DNA of 64,000 nucleotides from Biomaibacter acetigenes (GTDB taxonomy: Bacteria > Bacillota > Thermosediminibacteria > Thermosediminibacterales > Tepidanaerobacteraceae): NCBI RefSeq assembly GCF_003691585.1, contig NZ_CP033169.1:372001-436000 (forward strand). Direction: 5' to 3'. Below the pieces are notes generated by a model. The model was not told the origin of the DNA. It saw nothing but the letters and a program-made list of their open reading frames with translations, and did no database searches. The translations under genes and the position numbers were made by a program. Below, one piece after another: positions 45,445 to 53,294 of this stretch (its first letter is position 1; each line of letters begins with the position of its first letter).

Positions 45445-45517
45445 AACTAGTTATGACAAATTATTTCCGGTTACTCCGAATGTTTTAATGTTAAATAAAC
45501 TGAGGAGGTGAAGGCCT

Positions 45518-45529
45518 ATGGGTGCGTAA
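45518..45529 (+). other. Three-codon minigene behind a strong ribosome site
   Basis: GAGGAGGTG is followed at ideal spacing by ATG GGT GCG TAA. The frame ends 53 bp before the symporter gene. A second frame without a ribosome site (45536-45586, 16 codons) overlaps the symporter start as ATGA. These could be leader peptides or the remains of a lost gene start. Confidence 0.35.
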
Positions 45530-45582
45530 CAATTGATGATCTTATTAAGATGCTTTAATTTCAAAAAAGGGGGCATGGAAAC

Positions 45583-47025
45583 ATGATTAACTGGACTAAC
45601 ACTATCATCATTGGCGCATTTATATTGGCTAATAGTGCTGTGGGTTATTACTTTGGAAAAAAACAAACTCAAACAAGTGAAGACTTTACCGTTGGCGGAC
45701 GTAAAATGGGAACAGCTTTTTTATCTGCAGTCCTTATTGCCACTTGGGCTAGCAGCTATACCATTTTGGCCTGTGCAGAAACAAGTTATTTGAACGGTAT
45801 TAGTGGCACTATTTGGTACGCTTTTGCTGTTGCTTTCCCTATCTTGTTTTATGTATTCCCCATGCGTCTGGCAAAAAAAATTCGACAGGTTATACCGGAA
45901 GGGCATACCGTAGTAGAGTTCATTTCAATGCGATTTGACAATAAAATGCAACAACTGGCGCTTATTGTGATTCTTCTTGGAAGTGTTGTGGAAATTGTTG
46001 CCCAAATTTATGGGCTTGCACTTGTCTTTTTCCCATTTTTGGGAATCCCTATTAATATTAGCATATGGATTATCGGTTTTGCTTTTATTGTATATGTTTC
46101 CACCGGTGGTCAATGGTCGGTGGCTATAACCAGTTTCTTACTTCTGATTGTTATCTGTATCTCCTTGCTTTTGACAATCTTCTCCGGTATGTCCGTAGTT
46201 GGCAGCCCGGCAGCCATTGCTACAGCTCTCCCTGCTACTCATCATAACTTCTTTCAGTGGGGACTTTCCAGCATGATTAACTTCTTCCTGGCACTTACTG
46301 CTTTGACTCTTACAGAGCCCGTAATCTGGCAGCAAATTTTTTCAGGAAAAAATGATAGAGTAGTTGAGACTTCAACAAAGGTTATGGCTTTAGGATGGGC
46401 TCCCCTAGCCTTAGGCGGTGGTGTTATTGGTTTAATGGCAGCTAAGTATTATGGGGTTGGGAAGTTAGCTAATCCCGCTTCTGCCTCAGTGCAATTTGTG
46501 AATGACGCTTTGCCTTCTTGGATTGGCGTGATCTTCATGATTGGTTTGACTGCTGTAATTTTGTCGACCGCAGCTAGCTATCTTTCTTCGGCAGTATCTA
46601 TTGCTGTGGTTGATATTTTGAAAAAATATTTTAGACCTAATGCAACCTCCGAACAACAACTTCGTTTTGCTCGTTGGGCAACGGTTGTTATGGGTGTTGC
46701 TTCCATCTTGATTGCTTCTTATGCCCGCTCAATGGTAGAATTGTTGGTTATCCAATCAACTTTTAAAGTATCCATTCTATTCCCCTTGATTTACGGACTT
46801 TATGTTAGCAAAGAAAAGTTCACTCCCAATGGTGCATTCATTGGCACTTTAGTAGGACTTGTTGCTGCGATGCTGGTTTATGCTACAAAATTTACCCCGT
46901 TTTCATGGATGGGCTTCGATCTATTTGCTACACTATCCGCCTTGTTCCTATCAGTTATATTTTCTTTGATTGTGTCCATAATGGAATGCTCCAGCGGAAA
47001 ATCAATCGGTCAAAAAATCTCTTAA
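45583..47025 (+). CDS. Sodium:solute symporter (SSS family), probable 5-oxoproline or related importer
   Basis: The 480-residue protein has about 13 helices. SSS features are YYFGKKQTQTSEDFTVGGRK near residue 25, ATWASSYTILACAETSYL, and SISIAVVDILKKYF-like SSAVSIAVVDILKKY near residue 340. It imports a small organic solute with sodium. Its place between pxpABC and pcp suggests 5-oxoproline or pyroglutamyl compounds; this is inference, since SSS substrates cannot be read from sequence. AAAAAAGGGGGC lies upstream of ATG 45583. Confidence 0.9.
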   Translation: MINWTNTIIIGAFILANSAVGYYFGKKQTQTSEDFTVGGRKMGTAFLSAVLIATWASSYTILACAETSYLNGISGTIWYAFAVAFPILFYVFPMRLAKKIRQVIPEGHTVVEFISMRFDNKMQQLALIVILLGSVVEIVAQIYGLALVFFPFLGIPINISIWIIGFAFIVYVSTGGQWSVAITSFLLLIVICISLLLTIFSGMSVVGSPAAIATALPATHHNFFQWGLSSMINFFLALTALTLTEPVIWQQIFSGKNDRVVETSTKVMALGWAPLALGGGVIGLMAAKYYGVGKLANPASASVQFVNDALPSWIGVIFMIGLTAVILSTAASYLSSAVSIAVVDILKKYFRPNATSEQQLRFARWATVVMGVASILIASYARSMVELLVIQSTFKVSILFPLIYGLYVSKEKFTPNGAFIGTLVGLVAAMLVYATKFTPFSWMGFDLFATLSALFLSVIFSLIVSIMECSSGKSIGQKIS

Positions 47026-47045
47026 ACGAAGGGGAGGTATGAACA

Positions 47046-47180
47046 ATGACGCAACCCGTATGGTTCTTGGGAACAACCGCTTTTTATGCAGTGGTTATAT
47101 TAAGTTTGATTGGTGCGTCTGGAGTAGCCTTGTATCTATCAATTGTCGGATGGATTGAACGTAAAGAGTTACTTAAGTAA
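47046..47180 (+). CDS. 44-residue membrane protein, likely symporter accessory subunit
   Basis: The frame encodes MTQPVWFLGTTAFYAVVILS followed by a second hydrophobic stretch (LIGASGVALYLSIVGWIERK) and ends LLK. A single long helix spans residues 12-35, with a WxxRKE-type charged C terminus. AAGGGGAGGT lies 8 nt before the ATG. It starts 20 bp after the symporter and ends 15 bp before pcp, so it is part of the operon. Short one-helix proteins accompany some SSS and related sodium symporters, which is the likely role here. Confidence 0.75.
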   Translation: MTQPVWFLGTTAFYAVVILSLIGASGVALYLSIVGWIERKELLK

Positions 47181-47195
47181 ATTGGGGGATAGATA

Positions 47196-47849
47196 ATGAA
47201 TAAGATCATTTTACTAACCGGATTCGAACCATTTGGTGGGGATTCGATAAACCCTTCGCTAGAAATTGCGAAGAATCTTCAAGGAAAAGATTTTGATGGA
47301 TTTATCGTTAAGGCGTTGGAGGTTCCTGTTCGTGATACAAAATGTTTAAATGTAATGGAAAATGCGATCAAAGAATATCAACCGTCAGTTATTATAAGTG
47401 TAGGGTTGGCATGGGGAAGGTCAGCAATTTCATTGGAGAGGATCGGCATCAATACAAGAGATTATCCAATTCCTGACAATGATGGCCAGCAACCGATCAA
47501 TCAGCCGATCGATCCTGAGGGGCCTGCAGCTTATTTTTCAACATTACCGATTCGAGCTATTGTTAAGGAACTCCGTGATAGTGGCATCCCTGCCTATATT
47601 TCCAACACAGCAGGGACCTATTTGTGCAATCAAGTTATGTACGGGACTTTAAACTACATTACAAAAAATCAACTGCCTATTAAATCTGGTTTTATTCATA
47701 TACCATATCTTTCTTCCCAGATTGCACAAAAAGGAGAAATAATCCCATCTTTGCCATTTGAGACATTAGTAAATTCAATTGAAATAGCAATAAAAACCTC
47801 AATTAGGCAACAAGAAGACATTCTGTTAATAGCAGGTGCGGTAAATTGA
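47196..47849 (+). CDS. pcp: Pyrrolidone-carboxylate peptidase (pyroglutamyl peptidase I, C15)
   Basis: The 217-residue cytosolic cysteine peptidase removes N-terminal pyroglutamate from peptides. The family start LLTGFEPFGGDSINPSLEIA and all three catalytic positions are visible: Glu in ISLERIGINTRDYPIPDNDG, Cys in SNTAGTYLCNQVMYG and His in GFIHIPYL. ATTGGGGGA precedes the ATG. It closes the island operon by supplying 5-oxoproline to PxpABC. Two hairpins follow its stop. Confidence 0.95.
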   Translation: MNKIILLTGFEPFGGDSINPSLEIAKNLQGKDFDGFIVKALEVPVRDTKCLNVMENAIKEYQPSVIISVGLAWGRSAISLERIGINTRDYPIPDNDGQQPINQPIDPEGPAAYFSTLPIRAIVKELRDSGIPAYISNTAGTYLCNQVMYGTLNYITKNQLPIKSGFIHIPYLSSQIAQKGEIIPSLPFETLVNSIEIAIKTSIRQQEDILLIAGAVN

Positions 47850-47856
47850 TATGATC

Positions 47857-47916
47857 TGAAGAGGCAATAGCCTCTTCACAGACTGTCGACAAAGTAGCTG
47901 TCGACAGTCTTTTTTG
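47857..47916 (+). terminator. Double hairpin after pcp
   Basis: TGAAGAGGC/GCCTCTTCA with AATA loop (47857-47878) is followed by GACTGTCGAC/GTCGACAGTC (47881-47909) and six T residues. The second is a strong terminator and might also mark the left end of the IS element. Confidence 0.75.
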
Positions 47917-47987
47917 TAAAAAGGGTATAAAAATGATCATTTTTATAGTAAAATTAAAGAAATAAAAACATACGGTGGGGCGATGAA

Positions 47988-49465
47988 ATGTTAACGAAGA
48001 AAAGACGAGAAATAATAGAGCAGATAGAATTAGTAAGCATTGATAGCTTAGTACCTAAAGACCATCTCCTCAGGACAATAGAAGAAAGCATCAACTTTAA
48101 CTTCATATATAACGAAGTAAAAGACCTATACAGCGAAAATACAGGCAGACCCAGCATTGATCCAGTGGTATTAATAAAACTGCTCATGCTCCAAGCACTG
48201 TATGGAATCCGCTCTATGCGCCAAACCATCAAAGAAGCAGAAGTCAATATGGCTTACCGCTGGTTTCTAGGATATGGGCTCCAAGAAAAAATACCTCACT
48301 TCTCGACTTTTGGAAAAAACTATGAACGGCGGTTTAAAGAAAGCGATCTATTTGAAAAGATATTCGAACGAATATTAAAAGAAGCCATAGAGTGCGGGTT
48401 TATCAAAGAAGACGCGGTATTTATCGATGCCACCCACATAAAAGCCAGTGCCAATAAGAATAAATACATAGAGAAAGTTGCAAAAAAGCAGGTACAAAAA
48501 TACAAGAAAGAACTTTTAAAAGAAATCAACGCCGAAAGAGAAGCCAACGGCAAAGAACCGTTTGAAGAAGATGACGATGAAGCTAGCGGCGATGCCGAAG
48601 GAGGAAACAGCTCCACCAACGGAAAACGAGTAAAGATAAGCACCACCGATCCTGAAAGCGGCATATTCCAAAAAGGAGAAAAAGAGCGCTGCTTTGCCTA
48701 CACGGCTTCTGTAGCCTGCGACCGCAACAACTTCATCCTTGGCTTCAAAATAGCACCTGGAAATGTACACGACAGCCAGGTATTCTCCGATCTTTTTCAA
48801 GAAGTAAACGATAAATTTCCCGAAATAAAAGCAGTAGTGGTTGATGCAGGCTACAAGACCCCGGCATATGCAGAGAAATCATTGAAGCGGAAATACTTCC
48901 TGTCATGCCATATAAAAGGCCAATGACCAAAGATGGCTACTTTAAAAAGAGAGAATACGTATATGACGAATATTATGACTGCTACATATGCCCTAACAAC
49001 CAAGTATTAAAATACAGCACCACCAACCGGTCAGGATACCGGGAATACAAGAGCGATCCACAAATATGCCGGGAATGCCCCATGCGTTTGAGATGCACAC
49101 AGAGCAAAAACTACACGAAAGTGGTAACCCGGCACATATGGGAGCACTATGTGGAAATAGCAGAAGATATAAGGCACACCGAATTAGGCAAAGAATTATA
49201 CAAGATGCGCTGCCAGACCATCGAGCGGGTATTTGCCGATGCCAAAGAAAAGCATGGTATGCGTTATACGAATCTAAGAGGCTTGAGCAAAGTAGGACAT
49301 TATCTCACGCTTCTTTTCGCATGCATGAATTTAAAAAAGCTGGCCATGTGGAAGAGAAAACGTGGGATGTTTCCACCGGCAGCCCCTGCTTTGCATTCAT
49401 TTTTCTTTATGATTTTAAAATTTTTTGCTTCAAATAAAAAACCGCTTTTAGGTTGTGCGTTCTAA
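47988..49465 (+). pseudogene. IS1182-family transposase, broken by a one-base frameshift
   Basis: Part one (47988-48926) has the N-terminal helical domain (KKRREIIEQIELVSIDSLVP; GRPSIDPVVLIKLLMLQALY) and DDE-type segments (FIDATHIKASANKNKY; VVVDAGYKTPAYAEK). Part two continues from MPYKRPMTKDGYFKKREYVY with the Cys-rich CRECPMRLRC and the final acidic TIERVFADAKEKHGM. Adding one A to the AAA at 48876-48878 restores AEKIIEAEILPVMPYKRPM in one frame, so a single deletion split the gene. Unless frameshifting rescues it, the element cannot move by itself. Confidence 0.85.
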
Positions 49466-49480
49466 AAGCGGTTTTTGTCT
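49437..49480 (+). terminator. Terminator of the transposase gene
   Basis: AAAACCGCTTTTAG/CTAAAAGCGGTTTTT is a 14-bp stem overlapping the last codons, followed by T residues. A second small hairpin (GCTACGG/CCGTAGC) lies at 49490-49506. Confidence 0.8.
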
Positions 49481-49510
49481 ACAAGCTGAGCTACGGAAAC
49501 CGTAGCTTAT

Positions 49511-49970
49511 TTTTTCAGTCTTTTTTGCTTCATCAATCGCTTTAATAAAAATTTTAAAAGTTACTACCTACATTTCGCACCCTTCCATATAATGGACCAA
49601 CAATTTTTACCAAGTGAAATATAGTTACCTAAGTTGTTCCCATATGGCGGAGATAACCGGTGCTGGGCCTGCGTTAAATATTTTCATTTTGTTTATCATA
49701 ACATCACCAGTTATCATAATACAACAATTCTGATAAAAGTACAAGTCTATTTCTTTCCAATTGAGAGGTTTTATGAAAAAAGTTTTTTGAAGGGAATTCT
49801 CTTTAAAAAAATATCTGTTAGGAATTCAAAGGGGTGCGAAAAGTGTGATAAAAAGTTGCATGAAAAGTTATAGAAATAAGTCCGTTTAAAGAAGGAATAT
49901 TATGTTTCATGTAGAATATATATATTAATTGCGAAACGTAGTATCATAATATGAAACAAGGAGGATTTTT
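49511..49970. other. AT-rich region between the IS element and kdgA
   Basis: It contains the right 40-bp direct repeat (49571-49610) and no convincing gene. Before kdgA an inverted pair TGTTTCAT (49903) and ATGAAACA (49951) surrounds an AT-rich promoter-like stretch and may be an operator pair for a sugar-acid regulator. Confidence 0.5.
49571..49610 (+). repeat. 40-bp direct repeat, right boundary of the 5-oxoproline island
   Basis: It is the same orientation and 36/40 identical to 41794-41833. The first 20 bases are identical. It lies 64 bp beyond the right hairpin of the IS element. Confidence 0.75.
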
Positions 49971-50612
49971 ATGGATAAGTTAAAAGTTATGCAGCGCATC
50001 ATGGACTGCGGCATTGTGGCCGTGGTCAGGGCCGACTCTCCCGATCAGGCGCTGAAAATCGCCGATGCCGTAAAAGCCGGTGGGGTGGAAGCCATTGAAA
50101 TAACTATGACGGTGCCTGGAGCCATTGATGTAATAAGGGAACTCAAGAAGGCTTATCCGAAGGGAGAGATACTCATCGGGGCAGGCACGGTGCTGGACCC
50201 GGAGACCGCCAGGGCTGCCATGCTGGCAGGAGCCGAGTTTTTTGTAAGCCCCTACTTTAACCCCGAGATGGTAAAGCTGTGCAACAGGTATCAAAAAGTT
50301 ACCATGCCGGGAGCCATGTCTATAAAGGAAGTGGTGGAGGTCATGGAATCCGGTGCTGATTTTGTAAAACTATTCCCCGGCAGCGCTTTTGGGCCTTCCA
50401 TGGTTAAGGCCATCATGGGACCGCTTCCCTATGCTCCCATTATTCCCACCGGCGGTGTGAGCCTTGAAAATGTAGGCGAGTGGATTAAAGCAGGATGTGT
50501 GGCCGTCGGCGTCGGTGGAGAGCTCACCAAAGGAGCAAAGAAAGGAAACTATGAAGAAGTCCAGGAGACCGCCAGGAAGTTCGTGGAAGCCATAAAAGAG
50601 GCACGCAATTAA
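49971..50612 (+). CDS. eda: KDPG aldolase (2-dehydro-3-deoxyphosphogluconate aldolase)
   Basis: The 213-residue class I aldolase splits 2-keto-3-deoxy-6-phosphogluconate to pyruvate and glyceraldehyde-3-phosphate. The catalytic Glu lies in VEAIEITMTVPGA near residue 43. GAGTVLDPETARAAMLAGA is typical, and the Schiff-base Lys is in ADFVKLFPGSAFGP near residue 130. IPTGGVSLENVGEW binds phosphate. AAGGAGG precedes the ATG. It forms a unit with KDG kinase 115 bp downstream. Confidence 0.93.
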   Translation: MDKLKVMQRIMDCGIVAVVRADSPDQALKIADAVKAGGVEAIEITMTVPGAIDVIRELKKAYPKGEILIGAGTVLDPETARAAMLAGAEFFVSPYFNPEMVKLCNRYQKVTMPGAMSIKEVVEVMESGADFVKLFPGSAFGPSMVKAIMGPLPYAPIIPTGGVSLENVGEWIKAGCVAVGVGGELTKGAKKGNYEEVQETARKFVEAIKEARN

Positions 50613-50615
50613 TTT

Positions 50616-50643
50616 GAGGTTCGAAGTTCGAGATTCGAGGTTA
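50616..50643. repeat. Degenerate heptamer array (GARRTTC x4)
   Basis: GAGGTTC, GAAGTTC, GAGATTC and GAGGTTA follow one another without gaps, just after the eda stop codon. Confidence 0.6.
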
Positions 50644-50727
50644 GATTTAGCAGGATATGGCAAGGTCAAATCCCTGGAAATTCAAGCTGAATTACATTAA
50701 AAATAATTTTGAAAGGAGAGCGTTGCT

Positions 50728-51753
50728 ATGCCCAATAAAATAGTTACTTTTGGTGAAATCATGCTGCGGCTTACACCACCAAATTACCTCAGGTTTGTGC
50801 AGGCCGATTCCTTTGATGTGACTTACGGCGGTGGAGAGGCCAATGTGGCGGTATCTCTTGCCAACTACGGTGAAGATGCCTACTTTGTGACAAAGGTGCC
50901 GGACAATCCCATCGGACAGTCGGCCATAAACCACCTTCGCCGCTATGGTGTGCATACCGATTATGTGGTGAAAGGTGGAGAGAGGCTGGGCATCTACTTC
51001 AACGAAATTGGCGCATCTCAGAGGCCATCTCTGGTGGTCTACGACCGGAGCCATTCGGCCATAGCGGAATCCAGCCCCTCGGATTTTAATTGGGAAAAGA
51101 TTCTAGCAGGAGCAAAGTGGTTCCACTTCACAGGCATAACCCCTGCTCTTGGGGACAATACCGCCCAGGCGTGCCTTGATGCTGTCAAAACCGCTAAAAA
51201 TCTGGGCGTTACCGTGAGCTGCGATCTCAACTACAGGAAGAAGCTCTGGTCCACCGAAAAGGCCGGTAAGGTAATGACAGGCCTTATGGAATACGTGGAT
51301 GTAGCCATCGGCAATGAGGAAGATGCCGAGAAAGTATTTAATATAAAGGCTGGGACCTCCGATGTGACCAAAGGAGAGCTCAGCGAAGAAGGTTATAAAG
51401 ACGTGGCAAGGCAGCTCCAGGAGAAGTTCTCTCTGAAAGGCGTGGCTATAACCTTAAGGGAAAGCTTCTCGGCTTTCGACAACGGCTGGTCAGCCCTCTA
51501 TTACGATGGTAAAGAATACTACAAGTCCAGAAGATACCAGATTCACATTGTTGACCGCGTGGGCGGCGGCGATTCCTTCGGTGGCGGATTAATCTATGCC
51601 CTGTGCAATGGTTATGCTCCCCAGGATGCGGTGGAATTTGCCGTGGCGGCATCCTGCCTGAAACATTCCATCGTCGGCGACTTCAACCATGTGACATTGA
51701 AAGAAGTTCAGACCCTGGCCAAAGGCGACGCCTCCGGCAGGGTGCAGAGGTAA
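50728..51753 (+). CDS. kdgK: 2-keto-3-deoxygluconate kinase (PfkB family)
   Basis: The 341-residue ribokinase-fold enzyme makes KDPG from KDG and ATP, feeding the aldolase upstream. Motifs are TFGEIMLRLTPPNYLRFVQA at the start, the lid TYGGGEANVAVSLANYGEDA near residue 32, and the catalytic RVGGGDSFGGGLIYALCNG near residue 275, where the usual DTTGAGD is changed to DRVGGGD with the base Asp kept. This variant and length are typical of KdgK. AAAGGAG precedes the ATG. Confidence 0.9.
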   Translation: MPNKIVTFGEIMLRLTPPNYLRFVQADSFDVTYGGGEANVAVSLANYGEDAYFVTKVPDNPIGQSAINHLRRYGVHTDYVVKGGERLGIYFNEIGASQRPSLVVYDRSHSAIAESSPSDFNWEKILAGAKWFHFTGITPALGDNTAQACLDAVKTAKNLGVTVSCDLNYRKKLWSTEKAGKVMTGLMEYVDVAIGNEEDAEKVFNIKAGTSDVTKGELSEEGYKDVARQLQEKFSLKGVAITLRESFSAFDNGWSALYYDGKEYYKSRRYQIHIVDRVGGGDSFGGGLIYALCNGYAPQDAVEFAVAASCLKHSIVGDFNHVTLKEVQTLAKGDASGRVQR

Positions 51754-51780
51754 ATAAGAAATTAGATAGAATTATAACGC

Positions 51781-51812
51781 GGGAAGGACTTGTATAGGCC
51801 TTCCTTTTTTTT
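51781..51812 (+). terminator. Terminator after kdgK
   Basis: GGAAGG/CCTTCC followed by eight T residues lies 28 bp after the stop. The following 51813-51960 is AT-rich and without genes. Confidence 0.8.
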
Positions 51813-51971
51813 AACTAGATTGATTATGAGTTAAACATGATGAATTATGATTTTAGCCTTACCGCATATGGCGCAGCACTTTTTTTATTTTATTTTTTTT
51901 GTTAAAAAAATTTTAAGATTAAGCAGGAATTTTAAAATTAACATCGAATATATATTATAAAAATGACAACG

Positions 51972-52003
51972 ATTGCACAAACGTTTCTACAAACCATTGC
52001 ACA
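51972..52003. promoter_or_regulatory. Candidate LacI-family operator upstream of the regulator gene
   Basis: ATTGCACA occurs twice, 24 bp apart (51972 and 51996), and a palindrome AAACGTTT lies at 51979-51986. A TATTAT -10-like box sits at 51953-51958, so the site would cover the transcription start, as expected for autorepression. Binding by the LacI protein encoded at 52114 is inference. Confidence 0.5.
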
Positions 52004-52113
52004 ATCCTTATCAGGAGAGAAATGGTCTTAAAGGAAATTATTTCAAGTTAGAAACAATTATTGTAGATTAGCAAAACTCAATCCTTTAAAGCTTTAAGCA
52101 AGGAGGTTTTGAA

Positions 52114-53106
52114 TTGGTCACTATCAAAGAAGTGGCAGAGAGGGCGGGAGTATCTACCAGCACGGTATCCCGGGCCCTCAGCGGCAAGATACCGGTAAAT
52201 GATGAAACAAAGCAGAAGGTTCTTCTGGCTGTAAAAGAACTAAACTACCAGCCCAATGTGTTGGCACAGGGGTTAAAAGATGGTAAAAGCAGAACCCTGG
52301 GGCTTATCATTCCCAATGTGCGCAACCTGGTGTTCCCTGCAGCCATCCGCGGCATAGAGGATATGGCCAAAAAACATGGATACACCGTGGTCCTGTGCAA
52401 CACCGATGAGGATGTCGAAACCGAAAAGTTTTATATAGACAATCTCCGGCGGCGCCTCATAGACGGATTTATCTTTTCCACCGCCCGCCCTGGCCATGAA
52501 CACTTGTTGGAATTAAAAAGAGAGGGCTTTCCCGTGGTGTTTCTCATAAGGCAGATGGGGGAAGATGTGGATACCATAACCGTCGACAATTATAAGGGTG
52601 CCTATGACGCTACAAAATACATGCTGTTACGAGGTTTAAAAAATATAGCCTTTATAAACGGCCATATGGATATCTTCCTTTACCAGCAGAGGTTCGAAGG
52701 ATATAAGAAAGCCCTGGAAGAGGCCGGGTTCCCTTTCAAAGAAGAAATGGTGGTCCATGAAGTCTATGGATGGGAAGATGGCTATCAGGCCATGACAAAT
52801 CTCCTGAAAAAAAACCTCAAAATTGACGGCGTTTTTGCCACCAGCGACCCGAAAGCTATAGGGGTTATCCGGGCGATAAAGGACTTCGGCCTCAAGGTCC
52901 CGGACGATATTTCTGTCATGGGCTTTGATAACTCTGATATGGCACCGCTTTTAGATCCGCCTTTAACCACCGTTTCCCAGCCCTTCTATGAGATGGGGGC
53001 AAAGGCCTGTGAAAGGCTCATAAAGATAATAGAGGCCAAAAAGAAGCCGAAAGCAAAGGTGGAAGTTCTGCCAGCAGAGATAGTAGTAAGAAAGTCGGTT
53101 GTATAA
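52114..53106 (+). CDS. LacI-family transcriptional regulator
   Basis: The 330-residue regulator has the LacI helix-turn-helix at residues 1-22 (VTIKEVAERAGVSTSTVSRA), a hinge near 50, and a periplasmic-binding-protein-like effector domain (SRTLGLIIPNVRNLVFPAAI; VMGFDNSDMAPLLDPPLTTV). TTG start with AAGGAGG 7 nt upstream. It lies between the KDG genes and the TRAP transporter and probably controls both. The effector may be KDG, KDPG or the imported sugar acid. Confidence 0.92.
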   Translation: MVTIKEVAERAGVSTSTVSRALSGKIPVNDETKQKVLLAVKELNYQPNVLAQGLKDGKSRTLGLIIPNVRNLVFPAAIRGIEDMAKKHGYTVVLCNTDEDVETEKFYIDNLRRRLIDGFIFSTARPGHEHLLELKREGFPVVFLIRQMGEDVDTITVDNYKGAYDATKYMLLRGLKNIAFINGHMDIFLYQQRFEGYKKALEEAGFPFKEEMVVHEVYGWEDGYQAMTNLLKKNLKIDGVFATSDPKAIGVIRAIKDFGLKVPDDISVMGFDNSDMAPLLDPPLTTVSQPFYEMGAKACERLIKIIEAKKKPKAKVEVLPAEIVVRKSVV

Positions 53107-53294
53107 CATAGTGCAACATAGTGAGCACTTTCACATTGATTTTTCTACCAAATTAAGATAAAAGAAGAATTTTATATTTTATCAATGGATTTTCTATAAA
53201 TTAGTATCAAAATGCGGAAAGGAGGGTAGATTTTAATTTCACAGATTTACATAATAAAGCAAATCATATCAAAAAATTGAGGGAGGATTGTTTT

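Larger units (their letters stand above)
47881..49507 (+). mobile_element. IS1182-like insertion sequence
   Basis: The element carries one transposase (47988-49465, frameshifted) between structured ends. The left end has a GTCGAC-rich hairpin, and the right end has AGCTACGG/CCGTAGCT (49489-49507). The inner parts share only short similarity (GTAGCT..TGTCGACA versus GTAGCT..TTGTAGACA in inverted orientation), so exact terminal repeats and target duplication are not certain. Confidence 0.65.

Noticed and set aside
49634-49873. 79-residue frame between the IS element and eda
   Set aside because: The region is AT-rich, low-complexity intergenic DNA; there is no ribosome site and the amino-acid pattern looks random.
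53105-53123. AACATAGTG repeated at 10-bp period after lacI
   Set aside because: There are only two short copies, and no link to a promoter or gene could be shown.
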